A DNA stretch of 11,918 nucleotides from Microbacterium hydrocarbonoxydans (GTDB taxonomy: Bacteria; Actinomycetota; Actinomycetes; Actinomycetales; Microbacteriaceae), in NCBI RefSeq assembly GCF_900105205.1, contig NZ_FNSQ01000008.1, positions 1 through 11,918 of the forward strand, in the 5' to 3' direction. The notes beneath the pieces were generated by a model. The model searched no databases. It was not told the origin of the DNA and saw only the letters and a program-made list of their open reading frames with translations. Made by a program: the position numbers and the translations under genes. Shown here piece by piece: positions 7,304 to 11,918 of the stretch; within the stretch, counting starts at the first letter, position 1, and every line of letters starts with the position of its first letter.

Positions 7304-8795
7304 GCAGAGCATCCCGGCATCCGATCAGCCTCTCGCCGACGTCGCGGTCGTCGGCGCCGGCCCCGCGGGGCTGAGCGCGGCGGTCGTCGCCGCCGAACAC
7401 GGCCTGCAGGTCGTGTTGATCGACGCGGGGCGCCAGACCGGCGGACAGTACTGGCGTCACCCCGACGAGCGTCATCGTGACGCCTTCGTCGCGCCCGAGA
7501 GCACCGGCCACCACCACTGGAACCACTACACCGACCTGCGCGACCGGCTCGCGGCATCCGTGGCATCAGGTCGCATCCGCCATCTCGCCGGACGCCAGGT
7601 GTGGCGCACCGACGGCTTCGACGACAGGGTGGCGCTGCGCACCAGCGCAGTGAGCGGCGCCGACGCTCTGCCCCTCGCCGAGCGCACCACGTGGGCGCGA
7701 CGGCTCGTGATCGCGACCGGCGCCTACGACCGACAGCTGCCCGTGCCCGGATGGACGCTGCCCGGGGTCATGGCCGCCGGCGGCGTGCAGGCGATGCTCA
7801 AGGCCAACCAGGTGCGAGCCGGGCGTCGCGCCGTGGTGGCGGGCACCGGGCCCTTCCTGCTGTCGGTCGCCGCGGGACTCGCCGAGGCCGGGGTCGAGGT
7901 GGTCGAGGTCGTCGACGCCAATGCGCTGTCGCGCTGGGCGGCCACTCCGCTGCGTGCGCTGCAGGAGCCGGGCAAGCTGTGGGAGGGCGTGCAGTACGCC
8001 ACCACCTTCCTGCGTCACCGAGTGCCCCTGCGCACGCGGACTGTCGTCACGGCGGTGCGCGGCACCGGGCGGGCGTCCGAGGTCGAGCTGGCCCGCGTCG
8101 ACGGCAAGGGGCGCGTGCGTCCCGGCTCGACGCGCACCGTGGCCGCCGACCTCGTCGCCTTCGGCTGGGGCTTCACCCCGCAGCTCGAGCTGGCCGTCGG
8201 ACTGGGCCTGCGCACCCGCATCGATGTCGACGGATCGCTCGTGATCGACGTCGACGACGACCTGCGCGCATCCGATCCGCTCGTCTTCGCCGCGGGGGAG
8301 GTCACCGGCATCGGCGGAGCCATCGCATCGTGCGCCGAGGGCGAGCTCGCGGGATCCGCGGTCGCACAGGATCTCGGCGTCTCGACCGACGCCCGACGGA
8401 TGGCACGGCATCGCCGGCGTCTGCGTCGGGGGCGGCGCTTCGCGATCGGCATGCACCGAGCCAGCCCCGTTCCCGACGCGTGGAATGAGTGGCTGACCCC
8501 CGAGACCCACATCTGCCGCTGCGAAGAGGTGACCGCGGCCGAGGTGACCGACGCGGTCGACGGGCTCCGCGCCGACGACGCCAGAGACGTGCGGGTCACC
8601 GCCCGCCCCGGCATGGGGCTCTGCCAGGGGCGGGTGTGCGGATTCGCCCTCTCCAAGCTCGTCGCCACCGGCACCGGAGGCGTCGTCGACGCCCCCGCCC
8701 TCGAATCCTTGACCAATCGACAGGTGGGCGTGCCCGTGTCGCTCGGCGACCTCGCCGCGCTCGTGCCGCACCACCCGAACCAGGAGGAGTCATGA
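7296..8795 (+). CDS. FAD/NAD(P)-binding oxidoreductase with C-terminal BFD-like 2Fe-2S domain (LhpE/HcnB/OoxA-like)
   Basis: This 499-residue subunit belongs to the pyridine-nucleotide-disulphide oxidoreductase-like group that partners DAO-type subunits. It has the N-terminal FAD motif GAGPAG (20-25) followed by LIDAG, an ATGAYDRQLPVPGW block (140-153), a second nucleotide-binding motif GTGPFLL (183-189), and FAAGEVTGIGG (331-341), the usual C-terminal FAD-contact strand. The C-terminus carries a BFD-like cluster site: Cys407 and Cys409 (ICRCEEVT) with Cys443 and Cys448 (GLCQGRVCG). The start ATG at 7296 has AGGAG at 7287-7291. The stop overlaps the next ATG (ATGA 8792-8795). With the two preceding genes it should form the heterotrimeric dehydrogenase; the B-F-E order agrees with what I recall of the Pseudomonas lhp operon. 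A cyanide synthase or opine oxidase role is possible from homology alone, but the downstream gene favours hydroxyproline. Confidence 0.9.
   Translation: MSEQSIPASDQPLADVAVVGAGPAGLSAAVVAAEHGLQVVLIDAGRQTGGQYWRHPDERHRDAFVAPESTGHHHWNHYTDLRDRLAASVASGRIRHLAGRQVWRTDGFDDRVALRTSAVSGADALPLAERTTWARRLVIATGAYDRQLPVPGWTLPGVMAAGGVQAMLKANQVRAGRRAVVAGTGPFLLSVAAGLAEAGVEVVEVVDANALSRWAATPLRALQEPGKLWEGVQYATTFLRHRVPLRTRTVVTAVRGTGRASEVELARVDGKGRVRPGSTRTVAADLVAFGWGFTPQLELAVGLGLRTRIDVDGSLVIDVDDDLRASDPLVFAAGEVTGIGGAIASCAEGELAGSAVAQDLGVSTDARRMARHRRRLRRGRRFAIGMHRASPVPDAWNEWLTPETHICRCEEVTAAEVTDAVDGLRADDARDVRVTARPGMGLCQGRVCGFALSKLVATGTGGVVDAPALESLTNRQVGVPVSLGDLAALVPHHPNQEES
8782..8789 (+). promoter_or_regulatory. Strong Shine-Dalgarno sequence that decides the aldehyde dehydrogenase start
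   Basis: AGGAGGAG lies just before two in-frame ATGs at 8792 and 8798. From the AGGAGG core (8782-8787) the gap to 8792 is 4 nt, which is short, and to 8798 is 10 nt, which is normal. I therefore prefer 8798, although 8792 is the one that forms the ATGA overlap with the upstream stop. Confidence 0.7.
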
Positions 8796-8797
8796 CC

Positions 8798-10271
8798 ATG
8801 CACGACACGTCAGACGACAGCGTCGACCAGATCATCGATCGCGCGGTGCGCGCATCCGAGCAGTGGAAGCGCGCCGGCATCGACGAGCGCAGCCGTGCGC
8901 TCGTCGCGGTGGCGGATGCCCTCGACCAGCATGCCGACGAGCTGATCCCGATCGCGCAGCGCGAGACGCATCTGGCCGAGCCGCGACTGCGGGGCGAGCT
9001 GCGTCGCACGAGCTTCCAGCTGCGCATGTTCGCCGAGATGCTGCCCGAGGGCCTCTGGCTCGACGCCCGCATCGACCACGCCGACGCCGAGTGGCCGATG
9101 GGCGCCCCACGCCCCGATCTGCGCCGTCAGCTCGAGCCCATCGGCGCGACGCTCGTCTTCGCCGCGAGCAACTTCCCCTTCGCGTTCTCCGTCGCAGGGG
9201 GAGACACCGCGAGTGCGCTCGCCGCGGGCAACGCCGTGGTGCTCAAGGCGCATCACGGACACCCCGAGCTGTCCGACGCGACGGCTGCCGTCGTGATCGA
9301 TGCCCTCGCCTCGGCCGGGGCGCCGAAGGCCTCTTCCAGACGATCCACGGCACCGAGGCGGGAGTGCGCGCGCTGCGAGCATCCGGCATCAAGGCCGCGG
9401 CGTTCACCGGATCGGTGCGAGGCGGACGCGCCCTGTTCGACATCGCGTCGAGCCGCCCCGAGCCGATTCCCTTCTACGGAGAGCTCGGCAGCACGAACCC
9501 CGCGTTCGTGACGCGGCGGGCCGCCGAGAGGGATGCCGCCGGCATCGCCCGCGACTTCGTCGCCTCCGTCACCGGCAGCGCCGGACAGCTCTGCACCAAG
9601 CCAGGAGTGCTGTTCGTGCCCGCGGGATCGTCGATCGTCGCGGAGCTCGAGGGCCAGCGGCTCCCGGCCGCATCCGCACTGCTGAACGGTGGGATCGAGA
9701 GCGGCTTCCGCGACTCGCTCGCCTCGACCCGGGAGTCGCGGGCGTGCGCACGCTCTCCGCCGGTGCGAGGTCGGAGGCGGATGCGGATGCGGATGCCGGT
9801 GCTCCGTCTCCCGTGCTGCTCGAGACGTCGATCGCGACTCTGCGCGACGAGATGCACACGCTCATGAGCGAGATGTTCGGTCCTGCGGCGCTGGTGGTGA
9901 CCTACGACGACGAGAACGAGCTGCTCGACATCGCCGACAGCCTCGAGGGGCAGCTGACCGCCACGATCATCGGCGAAGACGACGACGAGATCGCCGTCGA
10001 CCTTCTTCCCAAGCTGTCGGAGCGGGCGGGACGCGTGCTCTGGAACCAGTGGCCCACCGGAGTGTCGGTGACCTGGGCGCAGCAGCACGGCGGCCCGTAC
10101 CCGGCGACGACAGCCGTCGGCTCGACCTCGGTGGGAATGGCGGCGATCACCCGGTTCCTGCGGCCCGTTGCCTACCAGAACGTTCCCGAGAGCCTGCTGC
10201 CGGATGCCCTCAAAGAGGCGAACCCTCTCGGCATCGCGCGCCGGGTCGATGGCATCCTCATCCAGCCCTGA
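8798..10271 (+). CDS. Aldehyde dehydrogenase, alpha-ketoglutaric semialdehyde dehydrogenase-like
   Basis: This NAD(P)-dependent aldehyde dehydrogenase would oxidise 2-oxoglutaric semialdehyde to 2-oxoglutarate, the last step of hydroxyproline breakdown. After correcting two one-base losses in this copy (G runs near 9328 and 9731-9733) it reads 491 residues, close to the family length. The segment FAASNFPFAF then SVAGGDTASALAAGNAVV (about 121-148) is typical of this subfamily. Asn124, Glu229 (FYGELG) and Cys266 (SAGQLCTKPG) are the expected catalytic residues. A GCGGAT hexanucleotide repeat encodes EADADADAG near 327-335. The left arm restores the second frame break; the first is broken in both arms, and the family motif GAPKGLFQTIHG implies the missing G. 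The gene lies in the operon directly after the dehydrogenase subunits. Alternatives are other semialdehyde dehydrogenases, for example for arabinose- or glucarate-derived semialdehyde, which is the same compound. Confidence 0.87.
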
Positions 10272-10276
10272 TGCAC

Positions 10277-10311
10277 GGAGCGGGGGCCGATCTCAGGTCG
10301 GCCCCCGCTCC
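10277..10311. terminator. Bidirectional hairpin terminator between convergent genes
   Basis: Stem GGAGCGGGGGCCGA (10277-10290) pairs perfectly over 14 bp with TCGGCCCCCGCTCC (10298-10311) around the loop TCTCAGG. The ATGC before and GCAT after can extend the stem past a 2-nt bulge. It starts 5 nt after the aldehyde dehydrogenase stop and faces the end of the GH127 gene, so it can serve both. There is no T tract, which is common for actinobacterial terminator-like hairpins. Confidence 0.75.
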
Positions 10312-10382
10312 GCATCCCTGCGTTCCTGGCCCTGCACCGCTTGTGCCCACGGTGGGTGGTCACTTTCGCATCGCTGGCGCCC

Positions 10383-10448
10383 GTTTCGGGTGCGTTTGTG
10401 ACCCCGCACCCCGCCCGTGCCCGGTTTCGGGTGCGTCTTTGACCCCGC
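10383..10448. repeat. Pair of short direct repeats in the convergent intergenic region
   Basis: Two copies of a 25-nt unit, GTTTCGGGTGCGT followed by TTGTGACCCCGC or CTTTGACCCCGC, occupy 10383-10407 and 10424-10448, 41 nt apart. They differ at two bases. The rest of the gap (10312-10485) holds no gene that I can support. The unit may be a small interspersed intergenic repeat of the host genome; that part is inference. Confidence 0.7.
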
Positions 10449-10485
10449 CCGCGCTCGGGCCCGGCCACGCCCCCGGCCGGGCTGC

Positions 10486-11918
10486 TCAGCGCCCCGACGT
10501 CGGCATCCACACCCGCATTGCCGTGCCGCCGTCGAACTCCGCGAACGGCCGCAGCTCGACCACGATCTCGTCGGATGTTGCGCGGTCGACCCCGCGTGCA
10601 TACAGCGCCTGCGCACCGCCGGTTCGCACCCGGTGCGCCGCGACGGTGATCCGCGGTCCGAGAAGGCCACCCGCAGCGCCTCCCGTCCGCGCGACAGGCC
10701 TGGCGGCCAGAGCGTCCGCGTCGACCATCAGATCATCGGCGTCACCGACCGCGCAGTAGACGACCGGTCCGCGTCGGACGGCGACGGTTCCCCGCACGGC
10801 GTCGATGAGCGGATGCGGGTGGATGACGTCGACTTCCACCGGCAGCCGCAGCTCGATCTCGGCGCCGTCGACGAGCGCGTCGTCGATCAGGATCCACCCG
10901 TCGTCGACGACCGCATCCACGGTCTCGCCGTCGCGGAGCAGCGTGACCGTGCGGCCTGACACCCATTCCGGCACGCGAAGGGCCAGTCGTCGACGCCCCG
11001 CGGCGGCGTCTCCACTCACGGACCGATGCGGATGCTGCCCTCAGCCGGGTATGCGGTGTCGATCGTGACCGATGCGCCGTGCGCCTGCACGGTTGCCGAA
11101 GCGTAGAGAACGAGGTCGAGGCCGTCCGGGCGCTCCGCCGCGACGTGGTGCTCGAGGGCTGCGAACGTGCGCATGAGGTTCGGCGGGCAGCACGCGCAGC
11201 TGAACCAGCGTCGTCGCCCGGCGGGTTCCGCTCCGCCGTAGGGTCGTTCGTCGCGCACCTGCAGCGGATTGACGTAGGTGAACGAGTCTCCGCGGGTCGA
11301 GATGCCTGCGGCGACGACGTTGTAGAGGGCGGTCTCGGCGACATCCATGCATGCGGCGTCGCCGGTCGCGAGGTACATGCGCCAGGCCCAGCCGAAGAGG
11401 CGACTCCCGCGCAGGTCTCGGCGTACGCGCGGTCGGGCGGCAGCTTCGAACGCCTCGCCGAACGCCTCGTCCTCGTGGCGGGCGCCGGTGCCCCCGTGAG
11501 GTACATGCGGCGCGAGATCAGGTCGTCCCACTGGGTGCGCATCGCATCGAGCATCGTGGGGTCGCCGGTCTCGAGGTACAGGTCGGTGATGCCCTGGTTC
11601 AGGTAGAGGGCGCGCACCGCATGGCCGCGCATCTTCGTGGCCTCCAGGCGGGCTGCTCGTCCTGGTAGTACTCCGCGCCGAAGATCACTCCGCCGAGGAA
11701 TCCCGCGCCGCGTCGGCGCACGAACGCGTCGGCGAGCGCGAGAGGCGCGTCGGCTCCGGTCGTGCGGTGCAGCTCGACGAGCGCGGCCTCGATGAGCGGA
11801 TGCCCGCAGTACTCGACCGCGTCGTCGGCGCCGAGCCGAGCGATGGCGTGTTCGACGAACCGCTCGGCGACCCGCAGCAGGCGGTCATCGCCGATCGCGC
11901 GGTGCGCACCGACGGCGG
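10486..11918 (-). CDS. Glycoside hydrolase family 127 (beta-L-arabinofuranosidase-like), N-terminus outside window
   Basis: This is the C-terminal roughly 475 residues of a GH127 (formerly DUF1680) enzyme; about 165 N-terminal residues lie beyond the window edge. In HypBA1 of Bifidobacterium, a GH127 member, the enzyme cleaves beta-L-arabinofuranose from hydroxyproline-linked arabinosides, with a zinc-bound Cys nucleophile (Cys417; ligands Glu338, Cys340, Cys417, Cys418). Matching blocks here are GHAVRALYL, YLTGGTGARHEDEAFGEAF, AETCAGVA (Glu and Cys ligands), FSCACCPPNLMR with Cys codons at 11190-11192 and 11187-11189 for the 417/418 pair, DSFTYVNPLQ and RRGPVVYC. No signal peptide can be judged. 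Frame breaks in this copy (near 11020-11024, 11400, 11444-11447, 11495 and 11648) look like sequencing errors. The gene is convergent with the dehydrogenase operon. A GH127 acting on other sugars is possible. Confidence 0.88.

Larger units (their letters stand above)
5958..11918. repeat. Right arm of giant inverted repeat
   Basis: This is the mirror image of 5-5952, and it keeps long intact frames where the left arm is broken. An example is the 499-codon FAD/NAD oxidoreductase at 7296-8795. It still has its own length errors: an extra G near 6627, a missing G near 9328 and near 9732, two extra bases near 11020-11024, and missing bases near 11400, 11495 and 11648. The left arm supplies the in-frame reading for most of these; the loss near 9328 is broken in both arms. 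All genes are best read from this arm, with those corrections. Confidence 0.97.

Noticed and set aside
7566..8774. A 402-codon minus-strand frame
   Set aside because: It is a complete antisense shadow of the FAD/NAD oxidoreductase, His/Gly-rich with no recognisable motif.
10312..10485. A CRISPR array or small RNA in the intergenic gap
   Set aside because: There are only two repeat units with unequal flanks and no promoter that I can recognise.
5..11918. A composite transposon, or an IS pair with long inverted repeats
   Set aside because: The arms hold ordinary metabolic genes with no transposase or terminal repeat, and there is no unique DNA between them.

Overview
The window is one near-perfect giant palindrome. 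Positions 5-5952 are the reverse complement of 5958-11918, and the turn is a 5-nt loop at about 5953-5957. Both ends of the window fall at the same genomic point (base 5 pairs with base 11918). There is therefore only about 5.9 kb of unique information, presented twice: read leftward on the minus strand from the tip, and rightward on the plus strand from the tip. The arms differ by roughly forty small indels that I could count by eye, nearly all one base in G/C runs, and I saw no clear substitutions outside the noisy tip. That is the pattern of long-read homopolymer error, not of evolved divergence. The turn lies inside a gene whose N-terminal FAD-binding part is missing from both arms. I judge this to be a fold-back (snap-back) read or assembly chimera, probably the whole contig, rather than a real chromosomal palindrome. 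The right arm is the better copy; most frame breaks in the left arm are repaired by reading the right, and a few the other way round.

The organism looks like a high-GC actinobacterium. Base composition is strongly G+C rich, genes are packed with ATGA stop/start overlaps, and words such as GCATCCG/CGGATGC are very frequent, which suggests Microbacteriaceae (for example Microbacterium). This assignment is inference from composition only.

Unique layout, reading outward from the tip (right-arm coordinates): an FAD-dependent amine/amino-acid oxidoreductase subunit lacking its N-terminus (5958-6923); a small 2Fe-2S subunit (6920-7303); a two-nucleotide-fold FAD/NAD-type subunit with a C-terminal BFD-like 2Fe-2S domain (7296-8795); and an aldehyde dehydrogenase of the alpha-ketoglutaric semialdehyde type (8798-10271). 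The four genes form one tight operon. A strong hairpin and a pair of short direct repeats occupy the 214-nt convergent gap. Facing the operon is the C-terminal three quarters of a GH127 beta-L-arabinofuranosidase-type glycoside hydrolase (11918-10486), cut by the window edge. The left arm repeats all of this in mirror image: GH127 1-1432, gap 1433-1637, aldehyde dehydrogenase 1638-3100, FAD/NAD subunit 3103-4595, 2Fe-2S 4588-4971, FAD subunit 4968-5952.

Together the genes suggest use of plant hydroxyproline-rich glycoproteins. GH127 enzymes of the HypBA1 type remove beta-L-arabinofuranose from hydroxyproline-linked arabinosides. The three-subunit dehydrogenase resembles the LhpB/F/E cis-4-hydroxy-D-proline dehydrogenase, and the aldehyde dehydrogenase would carry out the last step, to 2-oxoglutarate. 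The epimerase and the pyrroline-hydroxycarboxylate deaminase of that pathway are not in the window. They would be expected beyond the point where the molecule folds back.
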